DNA from: Legionellaceae bacterium
GTDB lineage: Bacteria; Pseudomonadota; Gammaproteobacteria; Legionellales; Legionellaceae
Assembly (NCBI GenBank): GCA_030148065.1
Contig: JASBUC010000045.1
Span: forward strand, 1-48,668
Direction: 5' to 3'
DNA: 48,668 nucleotides
The translations under genes were made by a program, and so were the position numbers. Below, in pieces: positions 24,695 through 32,975 of this stretch (within the stretch, counting starts at the first letter, position 1; every line of letters begins with the position of its first letter). Under the pieces are notes generated by a model that did no database searches, had not been told where the DNA came from, and worked only from the letters and a program-made list of their open reading frames with translations.

Positions 24695-26104
24695 ATGAGT
24701 GGCTTTTGGCAAGCAATGAACAATTATAACGATAACCCTTGTTTATTAGCAGATAAGGAGTACTCATACAGTGATCTGAACAATATCACCAATGAGTGCT
24801 TCACTAATTGTCAACGATCAGTTGTAATAATAATTTGTCGAAGAGACGTTGCCACCATTATTGGTTATCTAGCTTTTTTAAGAAAAAGAGTTGTACCTTT
24901 GCTTTTGCCAGAGGAGATTAGTCAAGATAACTTAAAGAGTTATATTGAGCGTTATAAACCTAAATACATTTGGGGGAAAGACAGAGATTTACCCGTTGCA
25001 GCAAAAGAACTTCCACAAACTAGATTTATGGATTATCAATTATTTGAATTGGATAATGAGCCTTATCAGCTTGCTAATGAACTTGCTCTTTTGTTGACCA
25101 CATCAGGAACAACGGCCCATCCTAAATTAGTAAGACTTTCTTATGCTAATTTGGAGTCGAATTCTAAAGCAATTGTAGAATCGCTTAAAATAAGCAAAAA
25201 TCATCGTGCTATTACCTTATTGCCACTTCATTACTCCTTTGGCTTGTCAGTTATTAATTCTCATTTATGTGCTGGCGCATCAATCGTTGTCAGTAATAAT
25301 AGTATGATGCAGCGAGAGTTTTGGCATGAGGTAAAAGACTCTCAGCTAACTAGTTTTTACGGTGTGCCTTATCATCTGGAGATGCTAAAAAAACTAAATT
25401 TAAAACGTTTGAAACTAGATAGCCTTTCTTTAGTTGCTCAAGCAGGAGGAAAGCTCTCTCAGGAAATGAAAGAGTATTATTTCGAGCTAAGTAAGGAGTT
25501 GAATTTTAGTTTCTACACTATGTATGGACAAACAGAGGCCTCTCCTCGAATAAGTTGTTTGCCTCCAGAATACTATGAGGAAAAATCAGAAAGTGTAGGT
25601 AGCGCTATTCCCGGTGGCCATCTCTCAATTAGTGACGCAGATAAAAATGGTGTTGGAGAGATAGTTTATCAAGGGGATAATGTCTATTTAGGATATGCCT
25701 TTACCTGGAAAGATCTAGCGCTTCAAACTAAAGTAAAGGGGCTCTTACGCACAGGCGACATTGGCTATTTAGATGAGGATGGTTTTTTATATATAACCGG
25801 ACGAAAAAAGCGATTTGTAAAAGTTTTTGGTAATAACATTAATTTGGATCATTTAGAAGCACTTGCTTGTTCTATTGAGAAAGATAGCGTGATTATTGGT
25901 CAAGACAACAAAATAGTCCTTTTAACCAAGTCGAGTGCGCCAGAAGATATCCGAAAATATATATTAAAGAAAACAAGTCTTGCACCAATGGCTTTATCAG
26001 CTAAAACAATAGAACAAGTTTTCAGAATGCCTTCTGGAAAAATAAACTATAAAAAAATGACCTCTCAGTATATAAGTGATGATGAATACCTTGCCACCGT
26101 ATGA
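24695..26104 (+). CDS. AMP-dependent acyl ligase
   Basis: This 469-residue member of the adenylate-forming ligase superfamily activates a carboxylic acid as acyl-AMP and usually passes it to CoA or to a carrier protein. Core motifs are TTSGTTAHPK at residues 135-144, the aromatic/acidic YGQTEASPR, the TGDIGYLDEDGFLYITGRKK hinge region, and a C-terminal lysine segment MPSGKINYKK. It is shorter than acyl-CoA synthetases of 500-550 residues. It lies 1 base after neuA and overlaps the LuxE-like gene, with an ACP gene 6.6 kb downstream, so loading an ACP is plausible. The substrate is unknown. Confidence 0.82.
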   Translation: MSGFWQAMNNYNDNPCLLADKEYSYSDLNNITNECFTNCQRSVVIIICRRDVATIIGYLAFLRKRVVPLLLPEEISQDNLKSYIERYKPKYIWGKDRDLPVAAKELPQTRFMDYQLFELDNEPYQLANELALLLTTSGTTAHPKLVRLSYANLESNSKAIVESLKISKNHRAITLLPLHYSFGLSVINSHLCAGASIVVSNNSMMQREFWHEVKDSQLTSFYGVPYHLEMLKKLNLKRLKLDSLSLVAQAGGKLSQEMKEYYFELSKELNFSFYTMYGQTEASPRISCLPPEYYEEKSESVGSAIPGGHLSISDADKNGVGEIVYQGDNVYLGYAFTWKDLALQTKVKGLLRTGDIGYLDEDGFLYITGRKKRFVKVFGNNINLDHLEALACSIEKDSVIIGQDNKIVLLTKSSAPEDIRKYILKKTSLAPMALSAKTIEQVFRMPSGKINYKKMTSQYISDDEYLATV

Positions 26105-27131
26105 GTTAAGCTCTGACGAAAAAAAAGACTATGTGTTAGATAAGATGAATGCCTTAACAAAGCATCATCGGCAACACTGTCGCTTGTATTCAAGGTACTT
26201 ATCAGCCATGAATACTACCGAAGATACATTTGATAAAATTTCAGACCTTCCCTTTTTACCGGCAAGAGCCTTTAAAGGAGTAAAATTAGTTAGTAGTCCA
26301 AGTGAAAATATTAGTTCGACAGCACTGTCATCTGGAACCTCGGGATTACAATCAAAAATTTATCTAGATGCAAGAACAAAGCTAAAGCAATCGCTGGTTT
26401 TAAAAGAGATACTTTCAAGCTTTATGGGTAAGAAAAAGCTGCCGTTATTAGTGATTGATGCACCAAGCTTGGGGCATGCCTCTCCAAATTTTAATGCAAG
26501 AAAGGCTGGTGTATTAGGATTTGTAGGAATGGCATCAATGGTCTCCTATGCTTTAAATGAAGAGCTTGAGTTGCAATACGATGTTGTATCTTCTTTCTTA
26601 GAAAAACATGGACAGGAACCATTTATAGTTTTTGGCTTTACTTACCTTATTTGGCAAAAGTTAATTACTATATTAAAAGTAAGCTCACAAAAATTCTCTA
26701 TGGATAATGCTATTTTATTTCACGGAGGAGGATGGAAGAAGCTTCAAAATTTAAATATATCTAATGATGAATTTAAAGCCGATCTCAAAAGACTTACTAA
26801 CCTAACAAAGGTTCACAATTACTATGGCATGGTCGAGCAAACTGGATCTTTATTTGTTGAGTGTGAGCATGGCCATTTACATGCGTCTAAATATTCAGAA
26901 GTATTAATTCGTGATGAAGGCAGTCGCGAACTTTTGCCACCTGGTCAAAAAGGTGTTATTCAGGTTCTCTCATCAATTCCTGAAAGCTATCCAGGGCACT
27001 CTGTTTTAACAGAGGATGTGGGTTACATACGAGAAGACCAATTGTGCAAATGTGGTCGCAATGGTACCACTGTTGTTATAGAAGGCCGACTTAAGGCTGC
27101 CGAAATTCGAGGTTGCAGTGATGTCTATTGA
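26082..27131 (+). CDS. LuxE-like acyl-protein synthetase
   Basis: This is a roughly 349-residue member of the LuxE family. In bioluminescence, LuxE activates a fatty acid as acyl-AMP and hands it to LuxC for reduction to aldehyde. Visible are FLPARAFKG near residue 60, the nucleotide-binding SSGTSG at 83-88, the internal HGGGWKK, YYGMVEQTGS, and a C-terminal part with CKCGRNG and EGRLKAAE. Three adjacent possible starts exist (GTG 26076, ATG 26079, ATG 26082); I take the last. It overlaps the preceding ligase and is followed by luxC with 11 bases of overlap, the natural LuxE-LuxC pairing. Confidence 0.85.
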   Translation: MNTLPPYELSSDEKKDYVLDKMNALTKHHRQHCRLYSRYLSAMNTTEDTFDKISDLPFLPARAFKGVKLVSSPSENISSTALSSGTSGLQSKIYLDARTKLKQSLVLKEILSSFMGKKKLPLLVIDAPSLGHASPNFNARKAGVLGFVGMASMVSYALNEELELQYDVVSSFLEKHGQEPFIVFGFTYLIWQKLITILKVSSQKFSMDNAILFHGGGWKKLQNLNISNDEFKADLKRLTNLTKVHNYYGMVEQTGSLFVECEHGHLHASKYSEVLIRDEGSRELLPPGQKGVIQVLSSIPESYPGHSVLTEDVGYIREDQLCKCGRNGTTVVIEGRLKAAEIRGCSDVY

Positions 27132-28326
27132 GCACCTAGATGAACTTACATTTATTGCTGGTAATGAACAGGTCTTCTTGAGCCCTCCAAAAGAGCCGTT
27201 TTCTCCGCTGGTGATAGAGTTTTTAGATGAACTCTCCAAAAGAATTTTAAATAGCAGCTCTGCAAAGGCATTCTCTGATTTAATAACGGTTGCATTCTAC
27301 TGTCGCAAAGGAAACATAAAAAAAATTCAAGAGCAACATGGGAGATCCGTAGGCTCCATGGGAAGGGGGCTGGCATTACACATTGCTCCTTCTAACGTGC
27401 CAATGAACTTTGCTTATTCTCTTATATTTGGATTAGTTTCAGGCAATTGTAATTTGGTGCGATTGCCTAGTGAAAACTATAAGCAAGTCTCACTATTTTG
27501 TGAAATTTATAACGAGATAATAAAATTAGATAAGTATCAAAAAATATCAGCATCTAACTCAATAGTGACATTTAGTAGGGATTCACTTTTTCTAAGAAAT
27601 AATGCTAGTTGCTTTGATCTCAGAGTTATCTGGGGTGGGGATAAAACGGTTCAATCTATGCGACAATATGCATGGACTGCTTCTTCAAAAGAGATTGCCT
27701 TTTTTGATCGTTATTCACTAGCGATTTTTGATGTCGATACAATTCTTAATATGAATGGTGAGCAAATGAGCCATCTTTGCGGCCAATTCTATAATGATAC
27801 TTTTTTAATTGATCAAAATGCTTGCTCCTCTCCTAGCTTGGTTTATTGGTATGGAAAGCCAGACAAAGCAATAAAAGCAAGGTTTAGATTCTGGTCAATG
27901 TTGGCAGAAATAGTTGACAGCCGTTATCATCTGTCAATGGTAGGCTACATAGATAAGCAAGTTGCCCTTCTCAAAAAATTAGAAATATATGAGATAGAGT
28001 GGTCAATAGAAAAGTTTGGAAATTCAATTATCACAGCTTGGCAAGAAAACATTCATTCATTTAATGACAAACTTAAAATTCCCTTAGGGTTCTTTGCCGA
28101 ATGCTCAGGCACGAGCCTTGCTCCTATTATTGAAAATGCCAATCGAAAATATCAAACGCTAACTCAGATTGGTGTGAATGCTAAAGAGATCCAGGAGACA
28201 ATTATAAAAAGTGGGGCTAAAGGAATTGACCGAATTGTGCCAGTAGGACAAGCACTAGCTATGAGTACTTTTTGGGATGGGATGGATCTGATTAAAGAAA
28301 TGACTCGAATAATTTCTATTAGTTAA
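27121..28326 (+). CDS. LuxC-like acyl-CoA/acyl-protein reductase
   Basis: This 401-residue reductase of the aldehyde dehydrogenase superfamily reduces an activated acyl group to an aldehyde with NADPH. The catalytic cysteine is C235 in DQNACSSPSLV, the recognised LuxC active-site context. The cofactor-side segment HIAPSNVPMNFAYSL and a VIWGGDKT segment are also present. It lacks any LuxA, LuxB or LuxD neighbour, so it is not a light-producing operon. Here the aldehyde is presumably a building block or modifier for the polysaccharide. The ATG at 27121 is preferred over a GTG at 27118. Confidence 0.85.
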   Translation: MSIEHLDELTFIAGNEQVFLSPPKEPFSPLVIEFLDELSKRILNSSSAKAFSDLITVAFYCRKGNIKKIQEQHGRSVGSMGRGLALHIAPSNVPMNFAYSLIFGLVSGNCNLVRLPSENYKQVSLFCEIYNEIIKLDKYQKISASNSIVTFSRDSLFLRNNASCFDLRVIWGGDKTVQSMRQYAWTASSKEIAFFDRYSLAIFDVDTILNMNGEQMSHLCGQFYNDTFLIDQNACSSPSLVYWYGKPDKAIKARFRFWSMLAEIVDSRYHLSMVGYIDKQVALLKKLEIYEIEWSIEKFGNSIITAWQENIHSFNDKLKIPLGFFAECSGTSLAPIIENANRKYQTLTQIGVNAKEIQETIIKSGAKGIDRIVPVGQALAMSTFWDGMDLIKEMTRIISIS

Positions 28327-28333
28327 CAACGCA

Positions 28334-29359
28334 ATGAACCGATACGAAGAAAAATATAACTTTAAAATAGCAAGCATTAACGATGTCGATTTGATTATGG
28401 CTTTCATCAGAGAACACTGGAGATCTGGGCATGTTCTAGGCACAAATAAAGAGTTTTTTCTCTACGAGCATGGTCACGGTGATCAAGTAAACTTTGTTCT
28501 TTGTATAGAGAAGGAAAGTAATCGATTAGTTGGTATTCATGGGTTTATCCCATACTCAAATGAGCCTGATTTTCGCCATGTGTGTGGGGTTATGACCATG
28601 GTAAAAAAAGATGGTGTGATGCCACTTTTAGGAGTAGAGCTAATTAAGAAGTTTATCAGTTTAGCTAACTACCAGTCCTATTGCGGTATCGGCACAAATG
28701 AAAAAACAATGTTGCCATTGGTTAAGACGGTTTTTGGTAGAAGCACGGCAAAATTAGATCATTATTATATGTTAAATGAATCAATTTCAGACTTTAAGAT
28801 AGCAAAAGTAAGTAATACTCCCAAAGTTCCTTGTACCTATAAGGAGGTGGCTCAAGCAAAGTTACAATTACTAAAGACCTTTAAAATGCTGTCTCAAAGC
28901 TTTGAACTAAACAAGCCTTTCTCTAATTTGCCATTTAAAGCGGGTTGGTACATAAAAAAGCGTTATTTTGAACACCCAATTTTTAGATATAAGGTATGGG
29001 GGATTTCAAACAGAGGTAGAATAGAGGCTATTTTAGTTGGTCGCGAGGTAGAAGCCAATAAGACAACTATTTTAAGAATGGTGGACTTTATAGGCAATAT
29101 TGAAAGTATACGGTTAATTCAACAAGAGCTTAGAAAACTCATTATAAAAAACGGTTATGAGTACATAGACTTCCTACTACATGGCATAAATGAAAACACT
29201 ATGAATAAAGCGGGCTTCTTACTAAAAAATGAAGATGAAATTATTATCCCAAATTACTTTCAGCCATTTGTTCGTGAAAATATTGATGTTTGGTGTGAGA
29301 AGTCACGTGAAGACATGATCCTTTTTAAGGGTGATGCAGATGCCGATAGACCAAACTGA
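28334..29359 (+). CDS. GNAT-like acyltransferase, specificity unknown
   Basis: This 341-residue cytosolic protein has an N-terminus (FKIASINDVDLIMAFIREHW to RLVGIHGFIPYS) that reads like a GNAT acyltransferase beta strand pattern. The second half (IEAILVGREVE, LRMVDFIGN, GYEYIDFLLHG) may hold a second GNAT-like or FemAB-like fold. No canonical R/QxxGxG/A loop is obvious, so the family call is soft. Position between LuxC and the hotdog dehydratase suggests it transfers or uses the carrier-bound acyl group made by this module, possibly onto an amino sugar. Both statements on role are inference. Confidence 0.5.
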   Translation: MNRYEEKYNFKIASINDVDLIMAFIREHWRSGHVLGTNKEFFLYEHGHGDQVNFVLCIEKESNRLVGIHGFIPYSNEPDFRHVCGVMTMVKKDGVMPLLGVELIKKFISLANYQSYCGIGTNEKTMLPLVKTVFGRSTAKLDHYYMLNESISDFKIAKVSNTPKVPCTYKEVAQAKLQLLKTFKMLSQSFELNKPFSNLPFKAGWYIKKRYFEHPIFRYKVWGISNRGRIEAILVGREVEANKTTILRMVDFIGNIESIRLIQQELRKLIIKNGYEYIDFLLHGINENTMNKAGFLLKNEDEIIIPNYFQPFVRENIDVWCEKSREDMILFKGDADADRPN

Positions 29360-29375
29360 TCGCAAAGGTTTTAAA

Positions 29376-29849
29376 ATGAAATATGAACGATTGACAAACC
29401 TGTCTGTAATGGACATCCAACAATATCAATGTAACCGCTTTCCTCTATTGTTTTTAGATGAGGTAGAAGAGGCTATACCTGGTGAAAAAGCGGTTGGTCA
29501 TAAAAACTTTACTTACAATGAATGGTTTTTTCCAGCACACTTCGAAGATGAGCCTAATGTACCAGGTTTTATTCAAGTGGAAGCATTAACACAATTATTC
29601 TTAATGACCTTTTTGACCATACCCGAAAACAAAGGAAAAAAAACAGCCTTTCTTTCAATCAATAATGCAAAGTTCAAGAAGAAGATAATTCCAGGGATGC
29701 GTTTGGATATGATTGCAAATCTTCTTTCTTACAAATATGGAATAGCAAAAGGTTCGGTAAGTGGCTATTTAAAAAATGAATTAGCCTGTTCAGTTGATTT
29801 GGTTGTAGCCATCCCAGATGTTTTAAATAAGCTGAAACCCAAAGTTTGA
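29376..29849 (+). CDS. FabZ-like 3-hydroxyacyl-ACP dehydratase (hotdog fold)
   Basis: This 157-residue hotdog protein has N-R-F-P-L-L-F-L-D-E-V near residues 20-30, the catalytic histidine H55 in FFPAHFEDEPNVPG and the catalytic glutamate E69 in QVEALTQ, matching FabZ. It would dehydrate a 3-hydroxyacyl-ACP or bind a related thioester. The ATG at 29376 is chosen because AAAGG sits 7 bases upstream; the open frame extends to 29331 inside the previous gene. FabZ of lipid metabolism normally sits with lpxD/lpxA; here it accompanies an ACP and LuxCE homologues, so it is a dedicated tailoring enzyme. Confidence 0.83.
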   Translation: MKYERLTNLSVMDIQQYQCNRFPLLFLDEVEEAIPGEKAVGHKNFTYNEWFFPAHFEDEPNVPGFIQVEALTQLFLMTFLTIPENKGKKTAFLSINNAKFKKKIIPGMRLDMIANLLSYKYGIAKGSVSGYLKNELACSVDLVVAIPDVLNKLKPKV

Positions 29850-29878
29850 TCTTTTGATAAATGAGTAAGAGATAAAAA

Positions 29879-31660
29879 ATGAAACGTGTAGCAGATTATA
29901 TTGTAGAGCGGCTCTATCAGGAAGGGATCCAAGAGCTATTCTTGGTAACAGGTAGGGGACTCTTGTTTTTAACAGATGCTGTTGCAAAACATGAAAAAAT
30001 GAATGTTGTTTGTACCCATCATGAGCAGTCAGCGACATTTGCTGCTTCTGCTTATGCTGAAGCTAGCGATAGTCTTGGTGCCTGTATGGTATCAACAGGT
30101 TGTGGTTCAACCAATGCTATTACTGGCGTCCTAAATGCTTGGCAGGATAACATTCCTTGCATAGTTATTTCAGGTCAGAATAAGCTCAGTGAAACAACAA
30201 GGCATACAAAGTTACCGATTCGAACGTTTGGCAACCAGGAAGCAGATATTATAAGTTTGGTAGAGCCTATAACTAAGTATTCTAAAATGCTTAGTGATCC
30301 TCAGGATGTAGCCTACGAGCTAGATAAAGCACTTTACCTTGCAAGGGAGGGAAGACCTGGGCCAGTTTGGCTAGATGTACCTTTAGATGTTCAGAACATG
30401 AGAGTTGAAGAAGACAGGCTTCGGAGGTTTGAGCAACAAGAAAAAAGAATAGAACCAGCTCAAGAGGACTTAGGATATGTACTAAAAGCATTAAACGATG
30501 CTACACGACCTTCGATATTGATTGGAAGTGGCGTTAGAAGTGCAAAAGCAGTTTCACAATTTGAATCCTTAATAGAAAAAAATCCTCTCCCAGTAACTTT
30601 TTCAAACTCAGCCGTGGATGTGTACGGGGCTAATAATCAATACTCGATGGGCATGGTGGCAAGTATTGGTGGAACTCGTTGTGGAAATTTTGTTATTCAA
30701 AATTCTGATTTGGTCTTAGTTATTGGTTGTAGGCTGTCGCCATTTCTAACTAGTTCTGAATTTGATAAATTTGCTCGTTGTGCCAAAGTAATAGTAGTTG
30801 ACATCGACCAAGTTGAGCACTCTAAAAACACCATCCAGATAGACAAGTTTATTCATTCAGATGCAAAAACGTTTTTATCAGCTCTCAATCGGTTAGAACT
30901 CCCTGCAACAAATTCTCAGTGGTTAAATAAATGTTGCCATTGGAAAAAGACCTTCCCAAAGTGTGAAGAGCAATTTCAAAAAGGTGACAAAATTGATTTA
31001 CATCATTTTTCCCAAGGTATATCAGAATCTCTAGGTGCTGATAATACTGTTATAACAGACTCAGGTTTATGCGAGCTAATAGCGCCGTCAGTTATAGAAT
31101 TCAAAAAAGAACAACGATGCATTCATCCCTCTTCTCAGGGCTCTATGGGTTATGCTCTTGCTGGTGCCATCGGCGCCTACTATGGTAGACGAAAGCCAGT
31201 TGTAGTTATTGTTGGAGACGGCTCCATCATGATGAATATTCAGGAACTTCAAACGATTAGTCACCATAATTTACCCATTAAAATTTTTGTAATTAATAAC
31301 AACGTCTATTCTGTTATAAGAACTAGGCAAGAAGATCAATTTCGTTCGAGAACAATTGGTACCGACCCCAGTAATGGGGTTAGCTGCCCAGATTTTAAAA
31401 CAGTGGCTGAATGCTTTAAGTTAGGGTATGTGAAAATCACTAAAAAAGAGATGTTGACCAAACAACTTCATTGTGTGTATGAAATGGATGGCCCTGTTCT
31501 TTGTGAAGTAATGTGTGTAGAAGATCAAAGGTATCTACATAGCGCTTATACTAGAAATGCGAAAAAAAGGATTGTTAGACGACCTTTAGAGGACCAATCT
31601 CCTTTCCTTCCGCGTGAGACATTTCTCTCTGAAATGGTAGTAGAGCCTATCGATCAGTAA
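29879..31660 (+). CDS. Thiamine pyrophosphate-dependent enzyme, acetolactate synthase-like
   Basis: This 593-residue enzyme has the three-domain layout of acetohydroxyacid synthase and pyruvate decarboxylase relatives. The catalytic glutamate is E49 in HHEQSATFAA. The TPP/Mg motif GDGS begins at residue 446 and continues to the NNNVYS segment. Family members decarboxylate a 2-keto acid and transfer the resulting acyl carbanion to a keto acid, aldehyde or keto sugar. In polysaccharide loci such enzymes can attach a two-carbon branch to a keto sugar (YerE in yersiniose synthesis). Next to LuxC, which yields an aldehyde, acyloin formation is another option. No small regulatory subunit is present. 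Confidence 0.85.
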   Translation: MKRVADYIVERLYQEGIQELFLVTGRGLLFLTDAVAKHEKMNVVCTHHEQSATFAASAYAEASDSLGACMVSTGCGSTNAITGVLNAWQDNIPCIVISGQNKLSETTRHTKLPIRTFGNQEADIISLVEPITKYSKMLSDPQDVAYELDKALYLAREGRPGPVWLDVPLDVQNMRVEEDRLRRFEQQEKRIEPAQEDLGYVLKALNDATRPSILIGSGVRSAKAVSQFESLIEKNPLPVTFSNSAVDVYGANNQYSMGMVASIGGTRCGNFVIQNSDLVLVIGCRLSPFLTSSEFDKFARCAKVIVVDIDQVEHSKNTIQIDKFIHSDAKTFLSALNRLELPATNSQWLNKCCHWKKTFPKCEEQFQKGDKIDLHHFSQGISESLGADNTVITDSGLCELIAPSVIEFKKEQRCIHPSSQGSMGYALAGAIGAYYGRRKPVVVIVGDGSIMMNIQELQTISHHNLPIKIFVINNNVYSVIRTRQEDQFRSRTIGTDPSNGVSCPDFKTVAECFKLGYVKITKKEMLTKQLHCVYEMDGPVLCEVMCVEDQRYLHSAYTRNAKKRIVRRPLEDQSPFLPRETFLSEMVVEPIDQ

Positions 31661-31672
31661 TAAGAGGATATT

Positions 31673-32704
31673 ATGGCAGTTTGCAAATTTAAAAATGGCA
31701 GCATGGTTGGTGACTACTTAGAACCATATCTTGTTGCGGAAGTTAACTCTAGCCACAACGGCAGTATCGAAACAGCTTTTGAAATGATTTTGAAAGCCAA
31801 AGACGCAAAAGTTAATTGCGTCAAATTTCAATCCTGGAGTGCTGAGACTCTATATTGTGAGGGATATTATAAACAAAACCCTATAGCAAAGAGGATTGTC
31901 GGTAAGTTTTCCTTTACGGAGGATGAGCTTTTTGAAATATCAAAGTTTTGCAAAGAGCAAAAGATGGCATTTGCCTCAACACCATACTCCTTTCAAGAAG
32001 TGGACTTTTTGCTTGAAAAGTGTGATGTGCCATTTATCAAAATTGCATCAATGGAATTAAATTATCATTCCTTTTTAAAATATATTGCCGAGACAGGTAC
32101 TCCTATTGTTCTGTCAACCGGAATGGGCGAACTTGGAGAAATCAAGAAAGCTGTAGAGGTTATTAAACAGGCTGGTAACCAAGAGCTTTGCCTCTTGCAT
32201 TGTGTGTCTGTGTACCCGACAGAAGCGACCAATATACGACTTAATAACATAGTGGGTCTAAGAGAAGAGTTTCCTGAAATTCCAATAGGCTTTTCTGATC
32301 ATTCGATAGGCAGATCACTAGCAACGGCATCAGTTGCATTGGGTGCTGCTCTAGTAGAGAAGCATTTTACACTGGATAGTAGTGTGGTGGGAATGGATAA
32401 CCAAATGGCTACAGAGCCTGAAGAGCTTGCAGAAATGGTGCAAGGTTGTCATGAGGTTTATATGGCTATGGGAGGGAAAGAACGGATTTTGTCAAATGCT
32501 GAATTAGCTCAACGAGATAAAATGCGAAGAAGTGTTGTGGCAACTCGGGACTTGGTTGAAGGTGAAATTATTAAGGAATCTGATCTTACAGCAAAGCGTC
32601 CAGGTAATGGAATATCGCCGTTAAACATTCAACAAATGGTTGGGCGTACTATAAAACACAATATTTCTTATGACACATTAATTTGTGATTCGGACCTTGT
32701 ATAA
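31673..32704 (+). CDS. Second NeuB-type PEP-condensing synthase
   Basis: This is a 343-residue paralogue of the NeuB at 21209, with the same TIM barrel plus SAF layout. Seen are VAEVNSSHNGSIETA, VNCVKFQSW, IKIASMEL, IVLSTGMGELGEI, LLHCVSVYPTEATNIRL, GFSDHSIG, VEKHFTLD and the C-terminal RRSVVATRDLVEGE to KRPGNGISP. The usual EAG(V/I)NH is replaced by EVNSSHNG. A substrate different from that of the first NeuB is likely, because only one legC/neuC set is present. AAGAGGA precedes the ATG at 31673. It is placed between the TPP enzyme and the ACP gene. Confidence 0.87.
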   Translation: MAVCKFKNGSMVGDYLEPYLVAEVNSSHNGSIETAFEMILKAKDAKVNCVKFQSWSAETLYCEGYYKQNPIAKRIVGKFSFTEDELFEISKFCKEQKMAFASTPYSFQEVDFLLEKCDVPFIKIASMELNYHSFLKYIAETGTPIVLSTGMGELGEIKKAVEVIKQAGNQELCLLHCVSVYPTEATNIRLNNIVGLREEFPEIPIGFSDHSIGRSLATASVALGAALVEKHFTLDSSVVGMDNQMATEPEELAEMVQGCHEVYMAMGGKERILSNAELAQRDKMRRSVVATRDLVEGEIIKESDLTAKRPGNGISPLNIQQMVGRTIKHNISYDTLICDSDLV

Positions 32705-32730
32705 TTTGAAAACCTATTTTGGAGCAAACT

Positions 32731-32967
32731 ATGGATAACATTACATCATATGAAAATGCCTTTATTGAAACCTTTGAAATTGAAAAGTCAATACTGCCAG
32801 AGCTTAAATATAATGGTATTGAGGAGTGGGACAGCGCTGGTCACATGACCTTGATTGCAGCATTGGAAGAAAAATTTGATATCACTGTTGATGTTGATGA
32901 CATCATTGATTTAAGTTCTTTTGAAAAAGGGAAAGAGATTTTAAAAAAATATGATGTCACAGTGTGA
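32731..32967 (+). CDS. Acyl carrier protein
   Basis: This is a 78-residue acidic four-helix protein with the phosphopantetheine attachment serine S35 in WDSAGHM, followed by ALEEKFDITVDVDDII, the usual helix II-III pattern. GGAG ends 6 bases before the ATG at 32731; a TTG at 32719 would add four codons and is less likely. It provides the carrier for the ligase, LuxE, LuxC and hotdog enzymes of the same gene run and is unlikely to be the housekeeping ACP, which normally sits in the fab cluster. Confidence 0.88.
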   Translation: MDNITSYENAFIETFEIEKSILPELKYNGIEEWDSAGHMTLIAALEEKFDITVDVDDIIDLSSFEKGKEILKKYDVTV

Positions 32968-32975
32968 TTTAAGTG

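Noticed and set aside
24695-32967. Bioluminescence (lux) operon
   Set aside because: LuxC and LuxE homologues are present but luxA, luxB and luxD are absent and all neighbours are sugar genes.
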